Shown: positions 16,727-24,783 of the stretch, piece after piece
Layout of the letters: each line of letters opens with the position of its first letter
Position numbering within the stretch: position 1 is the stretch's first letter
Source of the DNA: Lachnospiraceae bacterium UBA7076
GTDB taxonomy: Bacteria > Bacillota > Clostridia > Lachnospirales > Lachnospiraceae
Length of the DNA stretch: 64,000 nt
Assembly: GCA_002493625.1 (NCBI GenBank)
Contig: DKZK01000029.1
Coordinates: 1-64,000 of the forward strand
Direction of reading: 5' to 3'
Notes under the pieces: model-generated
The model's database searches: none
What the model saw: only the letters and a program-made list of their open reading frames with translations
What the model was told of the DNA's origin: nothing
Position numbers and translations under genes: made by a program

Positions 16727-17311
16727 CTATAAGAATTCGAAATCCATATCTTCTTCTTCCTCGCCGTCGCCGATCATCATTCTGTCGCCCTTACGAGCTT
16801 CCTCAATCTCTCCTACGAATACTTCATCATCGTCATCCATGTCAGCACTTGCAGCCGCTGCATGAACCTCCTCCTCAGCCTTTTTGAAAAATCTTGACGA
16901 TGCAGACACCTTAGGTTCTTCCTTAACAGGTTCCGTCTTCTTTTCCTCAAACTTAGGCTTTGGCGCTTCCTCATATTTACCGCTTTCCTTTTTTGCATTG
17001 GCAATAATGTCTGCGGCTGCCTTCTCGGCATTTTTAATTATCTGGTCAGCCCTCTTCTTTGCTTCAGAATCATCATAGGATGAAACATTTTCTGAATTCT
17101 GAATCCTGTTTTCCATCTCAAACATTTTCAAACGGTTGTCCTGAAGGGAAGCATTCAGCTTTTCCAAATCCTTGGAAAGCTTTTCGTTCTCCTTGAAAAC
17201 ATCCTCATAAGCTCTATATACACTATCTATAAAGCTATCAACGTCAGCCGACTTATAACCGAAAATACCTTTTTTAAATTTATGGGTCTTGATATCAATT
17301 GGTTGTATCAT
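16727..17311 (-). CDS. DivIVA domain protein
   Basis: DivIVA proteins bind curved membrane at poles and septa and organise growth or division. The 194-residue protein starts with the lipid-binding segment IDIKTHKFKKGIFGYKSADVDSFIDSV (key residues F12, G18, V24, D25), followed by a coiled coil to about residue 110. The last 80 residues are a Lys/Glu/Pro linker and a strongly acidic tail with EEEEDMDFEF at the end, unlike Bacillus DivIVA. GGAGG precedes the ATG by about eight bases. It stands as its own unit between a promoter and a terminator. Confidence 0.9.
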   Translation of the reverse strand: MIQPIDIKTHKFKKGIFGYKSADVDSFIDSVYRAYEDVFKENEKLSKDLEKLNASLQDNRLKMFEMENRIQNSENVSSYDDSEAKKRADQIIKNAEKAAADIIANAKKESGKYEEAPKPKFEEKKTEPVKEEPKVSASSRFFKKAEEEVHAAAASADMDDDDEVFVGEIEEARKGDRMMIGDGEEEEDMDFEFL

Positions 17312-17344
17312 ATTAATTCCTCCGTAACAAATATCTTGTTTAAA

Positions 17345-17372
17345 ATTATAACATATGAATTAAAAAAAACAA
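17345..17372 (-). promoter_or_regulatory. Sigma-A promoter of divIVA
   Basis: On the minus strand TTGTTT (17367-17372) and TATAAT (17345-17350) are 16 bases apart, just upstream of the divIVA ribosome site. Confidence 0.65.
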
Positions 17373-17474
17373 GCATTTTTATTTCCGAGATTGTGTTCTG
17401 AAATTTATTATAGCATATTATTTCCCATTATACGAAAAATATATAGTTATATAAATTTATATGTGGTAAAATGA

Positions 17475-17664
17475 ACGCATAAACGCGAACGCAGGTCCGA
17501 AGAACATTCACTGGCTGCTTGCAGACGGATGAATGTTCTCGGACCTATGTGAGTGTAACGAACACCGAAAAACCGAAGGTTTTGAGGTTAGCGTTTATGC
17601 GAAAAGAAAAAGTGCGGAAACGAACACCGAAAAACCGAAGGTTTTGAGGTCAGCGTTTATGCGA
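17475..17664. repeat. GCATAAACGC-bounded repeat element, copy A
   Basis: This element fills most of the 396-bp gap between the divergent divIVA and yprB-like genes; outside it I see only the divIVA promoter and AT-rich sequence. GCATAAACGC (17478-17487) is inverted as GCGTTTATGC at 17591-17600 and again at 17653-17662. Inside is a long palindrome: GGTCCGA/TCGGACC (17494/17539) and GAACATTC/GAATGTTC (17502/17531). A 45-bp unit with AAAACCGAAGGTTTT is present twice (17557-17601, 17619-17663). Copy B, inverted, is at 26001-26083. Confidence 0.8.
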
Positions 17665-17707
17665 GGCACAAATACAGAAGTACATACTTCAAAAGGAGGT
17701 TTCATAT

Positions 17708-18772
17708 ATGCTGATAACTACAAATGCCGTAAGAGAAAGCAAATACATTGTTCTTGGTGACTATTACAATGTGAATGATACATGCTTATTTGATATAGAG
17801 ACGACAGGCTTTGCGGCAGCGGCAACCACACTCTACTGTATCGGCTGCTGTTTTTTTGACGAGGGACAATGGAAAATTCGTCAATGGTTTAACGATGACG
17901 GCAAATCTGAGCAGGAAATACTTCCGGCATTTGTAGAATTTATAAAGAGCTACAAATTTATTATCAATTATAACGGCGACGGCTTTGACATTCCCTACAT
18001 AAACAGCAAGCTCGAACAGCATTCCATGGAATATGCGTTTTCCGATATTGAAAGCATCGATTTGTACAAGAAAATAAAGCCCTATAAAAAATTATTCCAT
18101 GTTGATAATTTAAAACAAAAATCCCTGGAAAAATTTTTAGACATAAACAGACTGGATAAATACTCCGGCGGTGATTTAATAAAAATATATAATAATTATC
18201 TCTCAACAGGAAATGAAGCGGAAAAACAATTGCTGCTACAGCACAATTACGAGGATTTGGAGGGGCTTTTATACTGCTGCTGTCTTTTGTCATACACGAA
18301 GCTCACGGCAGGCTGCTTTTCGGTCAGCAAAATGTCCGTAAAGGAAAATCGGCTGCTGTTTTCCCTTGCGCTCGATTACACCATCCCCAAAAGGGTGAGC
18401 ATAGGAAAAAAGGATATTATCATAACGGGAAATCAAAATGAAATGACCTTGAATGTTCCCATAGTAACAGATGAGCTTAAATTCTTTTTTGACGACTATA
18501 GGGAATATTACTATCTTCCTGCCGAGGATAGGGCTGTCCACAAAAGTGTTGCAAGCTACGTAGATAAAAATTACAGGACGCCTGCAAAAAAGGAAAACTG
18601 TTATCTCCGCCACACGGGACACTATATCTCACAAATAAATGAAGGAATCATGTCCGGCTACAGAAAAGATATAAAAGATAAGGAGACTTTCATCGAATTA
18701 TGCGACTCCTTTTTACAGGACATGGACATGGTAAACGCATATGCGCGCCACGTTATTTCCTGCATAATATAA
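17708..18772 (+). CDS. YprB-like ribonuclease H-fold exonuclease
   Basis: The 354-residue protein has an RNase H-like DEDD exonuclease domain. The acidic motifs are LFDIETTGF (Asp, Glu), INYNGDGFDIPYI (Asp) and LQHNYEDLEGL (Tyr and Asp, DEDDy type). The C-terminal half (about 190-354) has no recognised catalytic motif and may bind nucleic acid or a partner. AAGGAGG stands eight bases before the ATG. It is the only plus-strand gene between 5.7 kb and the right edge and is flanked by a repeat element and a shared terminator. In some Firmicutes YprB is next to a helicase; none is here. Confidence 0.85.
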   Translation: MLITTNAVRESKYIVLGDYYNVNDTCLFDIETTGFAAAATTLYCIGCCFFDEGQWKIRQWFNDDGKSEQEILPAFVEFIKSYKFIINYNGDGFDIPYINSKLEQHSMEYAFSDIESIDLYKKIKPYKKLFHVDNLKQKSLEKFLDINRLDKYSGGDLIKIYNNYLSTGNEAEKQLLLQHNYEDLEGLLYCCCLLSYTKLTAGCFSVSKMSVKENRLLFSLALDYTIPKRVSIGKKDIIITGNQNEMTLNVPIVTDELKFFFDDYREYYYLPAEDRAVHKSVASYVDKNYRTPAKKENCYLRHTGHYISQINEGIMSGYRKDIKDKETFIELCDSFLQDMDMVNAYARHVISCII

Positions 18773-18810
18773 AACTCCGCACCCCTCATAATTAAGAGGG
18801 TTGCGGAGTT
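18773..18810. terminator. Bidirectional terminator
   Basis: AACTCCGCACCCCTC and GAGGGTTGCGGAGTT pair around TAATTAA-like sequence, with A-run before and after on each strand. It is shared by the plus-strand exonuclease gene and the minus-strand small gene remnant. Confidence 0.8.
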
Positions 18811-18840
18811 AAAATGTCATTGAAGTGTTGAAAACACTTT

Positions 18841-18982
18841 TTATTTACTTTGTAGTATATCTCCGTTAATATCCAACTGATATAAAAATACATCACGATA
18901 AAAGGTTTGGGGCTGTTCCTGTAACCATTTTTTAGCGCCATCAATGTCAAGCTTAAATCCAACGCCCACAAAACAACTGCAT
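18841..18982 (-). pseudogene. Small gene broken by a one-base frameshift
   Basis: I do not recognise the family. An ATG at 18980-18982, after GGAGGTGG, opens MQLFCGRWI and then stops. One base over, the frame reads GVGFKLDIDGAKKWLQEQPQ then TFYRDVFLYQ and ends DINGDILQSK at 18841, followed by a strong terminator. Removing one G of the GGG run at about 18965-18968 joins the two into one 46-residue protein. Good ribosome site, balanced composition and terminator suggest a real small gene that is either mutated or affected by a sequencing error. Confidence 0.5.
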
Positions 18983-19060
18983 AATCTCCACCTCCGAGCC
19001 GACACATCTTCAATTTTTTATTTTAGCATACTTTAATTTAAAATACTATTTTTTGAATTA

Positions 19061-19134
19061 AAAAACGGGCTGTCACAATAAGGATTTCAATTTTCTGCTA
19101 AGAAAACAAATCCTTATTGCGACAGCCCCTTTTT
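19061..19134. terminator. CTGTCACAATAAGG-type terminator after ssrA
   Basis: GGGCTGTCACAATAAGGATTT (19067 on) pairs with AAATCCTTATTGCGACAGCCC around about 25 bases. It is an intermediate form of the repeat family, keeping the full outer stem but lacking the inner hairpin. It ends the tmRNA gene. Confidence 0.85.
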
Positions 19135-19138
19135 GCTA

Positions 19139-19481
19139 TGGAGCTGGCGGGAATCGAACCCGCGTCCGAAAATTCTTCCATTATACTTTCTCCCATCACA
19201 GTCTATATATATTCATTCCCTCTGCAAAGCGCCTATAGACAGGCTCATCACATCGGTAGCTTCATAGATTTTCTCCGGCCGCAAAGCTTAAGCCGGAGAG
19301 TTTCCCACGATTTTGATGCCAGCACCCTAAGCTGTGGGGCGCCTAGGACTGACAGCTGCCACTAGGCAGCGTACGCGTAATTTTCGTCTGCGTTTATATT
19401 TAGTTTCCATTTTTTTAGGTGGAAATGGTCCACCGATGGCTTATATAATTTCTAAATCCCCGTCGAAACCAGTACAACCCC
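19139..19481 (-). ncRNA. ssrA: Transfer-messenger RNA
   Basis: tmRNA rescues stalled ribosomes with SmpB. On the minus strand the 5' end GGGGTTG pairs with CAGCTCC before discriminator A, and the tRNA-like end has GCGGGTTCGATTCCCGC as T-arm. The 5' part has the conserved ACTGGTTTCGACGGGG. The tag frame is GCA GAC GAA AAT TAC then GCG TAC GCT GCC TAG, so the tag is read as ADENYAYAA; starting one codon earlier would add Asn. CCA is not encoded. smpB is coded nearby, which fits their joint function. Confidence 0.95.
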
Positions 19482-19526
19482 CGGTTTTCCAGACGAAATT
19501 AATATTGGTGTTAAAATTTATTGGTA

Positions 19527-19925
19527 TTATTGGGTCTCTGTGTCAGACACTTTTTCCGTTGATGTATCACTCGACGTATCATCTGATATATCGTCACCTG
19601 ATGCATCCGTATCACTCGATGTATCATCGCCTGATGCGTCCGTATCACTTGCATCATCATGTGAGTGAGGGAATAATTCCCAATAATTTTCCGACCAGTA
19701 TTTTTGCAGACTATAGTGGAACATTTCTGCTTCTATTGTTGCATTGGCTGCCCGTTCAGCAGCGTAATCCTTGTAAATTTTCTGACCTAACGGATACCCT
19801 ATGGCTGCCCCGATAAGTAAACAGAGTGTAATAAAACCGGCTGCCGCTTTAATCTTTTTCCTTTTAATTGTTTTTGCCCTGTTTTTCTTTTCTTTTTTGT
19901 ATTTATCAACCTTTGCCTGACTCAT
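19527..19925 (-). CDS. Small membrane protein with acidic DTDASGD repeat tail
   Basis: I do not recognise a named family. The 132-residue protein has a very basic N-terminus (about 1-26, KKEKKNRAKTIKRKKIK), one helix (AAAGFITLCLLIGAAIGYPLG), a short helical part with YKDYAAERAANATIEAEMF, and an Asp/Ser/Thr tail with repeats of DTDASGDD. The strong charge asymmetry predicts the basic end inside and the acidic tail outside the cell. It has GAGGAG before its ATG and lies between ssrA and smpB. Similar small basic-helix proteins occur in this place in relatives as far as I recall, but function is unknown. Confidence 0.75.
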   Translation of the reverse strand: MSQAKVDKYKKEKKNRAKTIKRKKIKAAAGFITLCLLIGAAIGYPLGQKIYKDYAAERAANATIEAEMFHYSLQKYWSENYWELFPHSHDDASDTDASGDDTSSDTDASGDDISDDTSSDTSTEKVSDTETQ

Positions 19926-19947
19926 AATATCTCCTCAATATAGTATT

Positions 19948-20418
19948 TTATCCAAGATTTCTAACTTTAAAATCACGTTCAGCCTCGCGCTTCATATCCT
20001 TTTTGGCAATATCGGCGCGCTTGTCATAAAGCTTCTTGCCTCTTGCCAGCCCGATTTCCACCTTCACAAGACTATCCTTAAAGTAAACCTTTAAGGGTAC
20101 AAGCGTATATCCCTTTTCCTTCTGTCTGCCAATCAGCTTATTTATCTCATAGCCATGCAGTAAAAGCTTCCTTGTTCTTAAGGGGTCCTTGTTAAATATA
20201 TTTCCCTTCTCATAAGGAGAAATGTGCATCTGATATAAAAACACCTCTCCGTTTTCGATGCGGATAAACGCCTCCTTCACGCTACAGCCGTTTGTTCTCA
20301 AGGATTTTACTTCCGTGCCTGCAAGGGCGATTCCCGCTTCATAGGTATCCTCAATAAAATAATCGTGGTATGCTTTTTTGTTGTTTGCAATAAGACGTAC
20401 ACCCTGTTGTTTCGGCAC
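19948..20418 (-). CDS. smpB: SsrA-binding protein SmpB
   Basis: SmpB binds tmRNA and brings it to stalled ribosomes. The 156-residue protein contains IANNKKAYHDYFIEDTYEAG, ALAGTEVKSLR, the DPLRTRKLLLH motif and a basic C-terminal tail with LYDKRADIAKKDMKREAERD that mimics mRNA in the empty channel. I use the GTG at 20418 because GGAAGG stands about six bases upstream and this gives the normal family length; another GTG three codons earlier would overlap the ribosome site. It lies between rnr and ssrA, as in many Firmicutes. Confidence 0.97.
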   Translation of the reverse strand: MPKQQGVRLIANNKKAYHDYFIEDTYEAGIALAGTEVKSLRTNGCSVKEAFIRIENGEVFLYQMHISPYEKGNIFNKDPLRTRKLLLHGYEINKLIGRQKEKGYTLVPLKVYFKDSLVKVEIGLARGKKLYDKRADIAKKDMKREAERDFKVRNLG

Positions 20419-20457
20419 AAAAACCACCTTCCTTTAAAGGTCTCCTTCGGAGTTACC

Positions 20458-22593
20458 TTAATGAATTATATCATCACATATTGAAAAATCAATACTTTTC
20501 TTAATTTTATCACATTTCAGCACCTTAATTTTTACCTTATCGCCAAGCTGATATTTTTTCTTTGTACGCTCACCTGTCATGACATATTCATCCTCATTGA
20601 AATAATAACAGTCGTCATACATGTGCGCAACGGAAACTGCGCCCTCAACCGTATTTTCAAGCTCCACAAATATAAAGTTTGAGGTGAGTCCCGAGATAAC
20701 GCCGAAAAATTCCTCGCCGATATGCTCGGACATATATTCGATTTCCTTGAGCTTGATGACCTCTCTCTCAGCCTCCTCGGCGCGTCTCTCCTTTTGTGAA
20801 TTATCGTCCGAAACAGTTGAAAGTATACGCTTGTAATGGCTTATTCTTTTTGCGCTTAACTTTCCGTTGATGTTTTCCTTTATGATGCGGTGTATCTGCA
20901 AATCAGGATATCTTCTTATAGGCGAAGTAAAATGACAGTAATATTTGCAGGAAAGTCCGAAATGCCCTGAGCATTCCGTGGAATACCGCGCCTGCTTCAT
21001 GGAGCGCAGCATCATCTTGCTTATAAGCGCCTCATAAGGCTGTCCCTCAATTTTTTTCAGTATTTTCTGAAGCTCCTTCGGATGTATTTCATCCCGCCCT
21101 GCCTTCATATATATACCAAAGCTGTTTAAAAAGAACATAAGCTTTTCGATTTTCTCCTGATCCGGGCTTTCATGGGTTCTGTACTCAAATGGTATCTCCT
21201 GCCAGAAATAGTCCTCCGCAATTGTCTCGTTTGCCATAAGCATAAAATCCTCTATTATTTTTGTTGCCGGATTTCTGTCATATGCTTTAATTTCCACAGG
21301 CTTATGGTTTTTGTCCACAATAACCTTTGTCTCAGCAATGTCAAAGTCAATGGAGCCCCTCTTATGTCTTGCAGCTCTTATTATGGTTGACAGCTCAAGC
21401 ATGCGGTCAAACATCGGAACGAGATAATCATATCTCTCCAGAGGCGCATCCTCCGCGCGGTCCAGTATTTTAGCCACATTTGTATATGTCATGCGCTCAT
21501 TTACGTTTATGACGCCCTCACATATTCTGTGATTAATAACCTTTCCCTTTTTGTCTATATCCATGATACAGCTGAGGGTAAGTCGGTCAACGCCTGCATT
21601 GAGAGAGCATATGCCGTTTGAAAGCTTATGGGGAAGCATCGGAATAACACTGTCAACAAGGTAACAGCTTGTACCGCGCTTAAGCGCCTCCTTGTCAAGC
21701 TCTGACTTTTCCGTTACATAGTTTGTAACATCCGCTATATGAACACCCAACGTATAAATATCATCCTTAAACTCAAGGGTAATGGCATCATCAAGATCCT
21801 TTGCATCCTCACCGTCTATGGTAACGGTATATAACTCCCTGAAATCCTCACGCCCTTTCATATCCTCCTCACTGATGCTGTCAGGTATCATGTCAAGGCT
21901 GTCCATAACCTTTTTCGGGAACTCCGTAGGAATATCATATGCCCTTACAACGGATAATATGTCTGTGGAAGGGTCATTTACGTGTCCGAGAATTTCCGTT
22001 ATCTTACCCTCAGGAGATTTGCCCTTTCCGCCGTAATTGGTAATATGGCAGACAACCTTGTGCCCCGACATGGCTCCCATGGAATCCTTTTTGCTTACGA
22101 AAATATCATCCGAAACCTTCTGATTATCCGGAATTACAAAGCCAAAGCCGTCCTGCTTATCGTATGTGCCCACAACGAGCTCCATTCCACGCTCCAGTAT
22201 CTGAACAATTTTTCCCTCTGTTCTTTTACCCATTTCGGAATCCGTTTCAGGCTTAATTAAAACCCTGTCACCGTGAAATGCATCAAGGCTGTACTTTGCG
22301 GGAATAAAATAGTCTTCCTTTTCCCCGTCAACCCTGACAAAGCCAAAGCCTTTTTTATTTCCGATAAACATTCCAACCTTAAGGTTGTCATCCATTTTTT
22401 TATATTTTCCCTTGGGGGTAACTGTAATTTTTCCTTCCGTGACAAGCTCATTTAAGGCTTCCTCAACCTTCTTCTTATCGCTGTCGCTTACCTGAAGCAA
22501 AAACCGTATATCCTTAAGCTTCATAGGCTTGTACTGCTTGTCACATATAAAAGAATAAAGCTTTTCCTTAATTTCATCCTTTTTTGCTCCCAT
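20458..22593 (-). CDS. rnr: Ribonuclease R
   Basis: RNase R is a processive 3'-5' exoribonuclease that degrades structured RNA and, with tmRNA, defective mRNA. In 711 residues there is an N-terminal winged-helix part, two cold-shock-like domains (VGMFIGNKKGFGFVR and VVGTYDKQDGFGFVIP), the RNB catalytic domain with DGEDAKDLDDAITLE, and the GLSCKYYCHFTSPIRRYPDL segment, then an S1 domain ending in DKVKIKVLKCD. It lacks the long basic tail found in E. coli RNase R. It sits between secG and smpB. Confidence 0.97.
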   Translation of the reverse strand: MGAKKDEIKEKLYSFICDKQYKPMKLKDIRFLLQVSDSDKKKVEEALNELVTEGKITVTPKGKYKKMDDNLKVGMFIGNKKGFGFVRVDGEKEDYFIPAKYSLDAFHGDRVLIKPETDSEMGKRTEGKIVQILERGMELVVGTYDKQDGFGFVIPDNQKVSDDIFVSKKDSMGAMSGHKVVCHITNYGGKGKSPEGKITEILGHVNDPSTDILSVVRAYDIPTEFPKKVMDSLDMIPDSISEEDMKGREDFRELYTVTIDGEDAKDLDDAITLEFKDDIYTLGVHIADVTNYVTEKSELDKEALKRGTSCYLVDSVIPMLPHKLSNGICSLNAGVDRLTLSCIMDIDKKGKVINHRICEGVINVNERMTYTNVAKILDRAEDAPLERYDYLVPMFDRMLELSTIIRAARHKRGSIDFDIAETKVIVDKNHKPVEIKAYDRNPATKIIEDFMLMANETIAEDYFWQEIPFEYRTHESPDQEKIEKLMFFLNSFGIYMKAGRDEIHPKELQKILKKIEGQPYEALISKMMLRSMKQARYSTECSGHFGLSCKYYCHFTSPIRRYPDLQIHRIIKENINGKLSAKRISHYKRILSTVSDDNSQKERRAEEAEREVIKLKEIEYMSEHIGEEFFGVISGLTSNFIFVELENTVEGAVSVAHMYDDCYYFNEDEYVMTGERTKKKYQLGDKVKIKVLKCDKIKKSIDFSICDDIIH

Positions 22594-22612
22594 AATAAAC
22601 CTCCTTCAAATA

Positions 22613-22661
22613 AAAAGGGACTGTCATATTACACCTTAAATAATCTCAGTGCGACAGCCCC
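22613..22661. terminator. Hairpin terminator after secG
   Basis: AAAAAGGGACTGTCATATTA and the CTCAGTGCGACAGCCCC arm pair imperfectly (GGGACTGTC with GACAGCCCC). It is a degenerate member of the CTGTCGCA family, between secG and rnr. Confidence 0.65.
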
Positions 22662-22670
22662 ATCATAATT

Positions 22671-22904
22671 TTAGATAAACTTTGAGGAAAGAAACAAAGC
22701 AAGAAGCATAAATATTATTCCAACTACAATTGTAACCTTCATTAATACGGCTTCCTTTGATCTTCCCTTGTTTTTACTCCAATACGTTTCGGTAGAACCG
22801 CTTATTGAGCTTGTGAGCCCGCCGCCCTTTCCTTCCTGCATCATAACAATTATTGTCAGTATAACGGATATAACTAAAAACACGATAATCAATGTTGTTT
22901 TCAA
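22671..22904 (-). CDS. secG: Protein translocase subunit SecG
   Basis: SecG is a small membrane subunit that helps SecYEG export. The 77-residue protein has two helices (TLIIVFLVISVILTIIVMM and KVTIVVGIIFMLLALFLSS) joined by the conserved loop QEGKGGGLTSSISGSTETYW. The start codon is TTG at 22902-22904 with AGGAGG eight bases upstream; no ATG fits. It is the first gene of the secG-rnr-smpB-ssrA cluster. Confidence 0.96.
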   Translation of the reverse strand: MKTTLIIVFLVISVILTIIVMMQEGKGGGLTSSISGSTETYWSKNKGRSKEAVLMKVTIVVGIIFMLLALFLSSKFI

Positions 22905-23018
22905 AAAAATAACCTCCTAAAATAAGCAGAGCATGCTTATAAATATTATTTATGTTCACACTTAGATGATATTACCATATTTGAAATTTAATAGCAACCA
23001 TTTTTTTCTATATGTCCG

Positions 23019-23106
23019 TTCCCCGCTTATTCACTGTCTGCTCTTTGTGTATTCATTGTTTGTTCCCTGCTTATTCCTTATCTGCTCTTTGCTTATTCTT
23101 TGCCCA
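23019..23106. repeat. 44-bp tandem duplication at end of EAL gene
   Basis: Two adjacent 44-bp units with TTCCCTGCTTATTC and TCTGCTCTTTG (23019-23062 and 23063-23106) differ at a few positions. The second overlaps the last codons and stop of the EAL gene. Confidence 0.6.
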
Positions 23107-24760
23107 TTCGCAGAATAAACTCGCTTTTTGGCAACGGCTCATCGAAATAAAAGCCCTGCGCAAGATAACAGTTATTCTCTTTCAGCAGCTTTATATGCTC
23201 TATTGTCTCAACGCCCTCAACAATAACCTCCATGCCAAGGTCCTGTGCCATGGCGATAACATGCTTAAGCATAACATTGTTTCCACCGTCGTCGTCGTTC
23301 TGCTCCAAAAAGCATTTGTCAATTTTAAGCACGTTCCACGGAAGCTCCTTTATAAGGTTCAGCGACGAATATCCCACTCCAAAATCATCTACGGAGGTGC
23401 TTATTCCCTGTTTTTGCAGACCTGTTACTATTTCCTTAAGCTCAGAAAAGGAAACGTCAGTTGTCGTCTCAGTAAGCTCTATTTCTATGTATTCATGGGG
23501 TACATGATATTTATCTATAATTGAAATAATACGCTTTAAAAGTCCTGTTGTATCACCCATATGACGTCTGGACATATTGACGGAGATTTTCACAACCTCC
23601 CTTCCCTCATCAAGCCATTTCCTTATGTCTGCGCACACATGCTCCAGCATGTAAAAATCAAGCCGACATATTGACTGGCTCTGTTCAAGGGTAGGCACAA
23701 ACTCGGAAGGATACATTATTTCGCCGTTATGAACCCAGCGGCACAGAGCCTCTGCTCCTGCAAGGCTGTACCCCTTGAGATATACCTTAGGCTGGTAATA
23801 CACAACAAATTCCTCATTAAGCATTGCCTGCGGAAATTTTGTCTCAATAATTTTACTGTTCTTTAACTGCACATTTAAATCATCATCATAAAATAAAAAC
23901 TGCTCGTTTTTTACGTTTTTTGCAATGTTTAAGGTCTGGCTTATCCTGTCTACAATAACCTCCGGCGACGTTATGTCCTCCGGTATCATAAAGAAACCGC
24001 CCACGGCAGATATCTGTATTTTTTCATGGGTATGTATGTTGTATTCAATCTCCATGCCCGAAAGGTAACTTTGCACATCTCCGAGACGCGCCTTATAAAA
24101 CAATATAATAAAGCTGTCGCCGTTTACCCTGCACACACATTCGTCCTCCGAAAGCATGTTTTCAAGACCCCTGACAAATTTAATAATTATCTTCGTTCCG
24201 CAGTCCCTGCCTAAGAGCTGATTTACGGCGGACATTCTTCTTATGTTGAAATAGCATGCCCCGAAGCTTCCTATCGTTTTATTTTCAATGTGCATTTTTG
24301 CCATTTTGAAAAAATACTGCTCATTGTACGTGTCAATCTCCTTGTCGTGATAGGTCATATACCGGAATTGCTCCGATATTCTCAGTCTTCCGTAAAATAT
24401 GAAAATCATATGGAGCATTATATTTATTTTTTCATTTTCCGTTTCTGTCCACGGCGTGTCTGCCAAGCGTCGGAACGCCTTAAAAACAATAACGTCGTCG
24501 ATGCCTGTAATTTCCTGCTTTTCCGTATATCTCTCAAAGTCAGCCTCACCGCTGTCATACAGCTTTATATTTAATTCGGAAACCGAATTATTGCCAAGCT
24601 GGTTTTGATATAATGTCGCATGCACTGCCCCGACTCTCAGCAGCCTGCAAAGACGGCATAGCGCTTCGGAAAAATCATGGTCAGAGGTTGACGAGTGCTT
24701 GTCCATTTCCATCAAAAATTTATCTATTGAATTGGAATATTCTTTTTCATTAAATTCCAT
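23093..24760 (-). CDS. EAL-domain c-di-GMP phosphodiesterase with degenerate GGDEF domain
   Basis: This 555-residue cytoplasmic protein would cleave cyclic di-GMP. The N-terminal 130 residues are unassigned. A GGDEF-type fold follows (about 145-290), but its signature reads RVNGDSF in place of GGDEF, so it is probably not a cyclase. The EAL domain (about 310-545) has all the expected acidic residues: GAEALCRW, KISVNMSRR, IEIELTETT, VDDFGVGYSSL, LKIDK and EGVET. No transmembrane segment is seen. The gene starts 24 bp after a PocR-domain sensor gene, so the two probably form an operon and a signalling pair. Confidence 0.93.
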   Translation of the reverse strand: MEFNEKEYSNSIDKFLMEMDKHSSTSDHDFSEALCRLCRLLRVGAVHATLYQNQLGNNSVSELNIKLYDSGEADFERYTEKQEITGIDDVIVFKAFRRLADTPWTETENEKINIMLHMIFIFYGRLRISEQFRYMTYHDKEIDTYNEQYFFKMAKMHIENKTIGSFGACYFNIRRMSAVNQLLGRDCGTKIIIKFVRGLENMLSEDECVCRVNGDSFIILFYKARLGDVQSYLSGMEIEYNIHTHEKIQISAVGGFFMIPEDITSPEVIVDRISQTLNIAKNVKNEQFLFYDDDLNVQLKNSKIIETKFPQAMLNEEFVVYYQPKVYLKGYSLAGAEALCRWVHNGEIMYPSEFVPTLEQSQSICRLDFYMLEHVCADIRKWLDEGREVVKISVNMSRRHMGDTTGLLKRIISIIDKYHVPHEYIEIELTETTTDVSFSELKEIVTGLQKQGISTSVDDFGVGYSSLNLIKELPWNVLKIDKCFLEQNDDDGGNNVMLKHVIAMAQDLGMEVIVEGVETIEHIKLLKENNCYLAQGFYFDEPLPKSEFILRMGKE

Positions 24761-24783
24761 ACCTTACCTCCGATAAGATGCCT

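Noticed and set aside
17557..17663. Possible CRISPR array
   Set aside because: Only two 45-bp units separated by 17 bases are present, with no further spacers and no cas genes; they fit the repeat element better.
17533..17760. Plus-strand frame reading from the repeat element into the exonuclease gene
   Set aside because: It is built mostly of the tandem repeat and a different frame of the exonuclease; the strong ribosome site at 17694 belongs to the exonuclease start.
18792..19013. Minus-strand frame of 73 codons
   Set aside because: It runs through the terminator and is out of frame with the more protein-like small gene described at 18841-18982.
19334..19816. Plus-strand frame of 160 codons over ssrA and the next gene
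   Set aside because: It is antisense to the tmRNA and to the acidic repeat tail; His/Tyr-rich repeats come from reading the Asp/Ser repeat DNA backwards.
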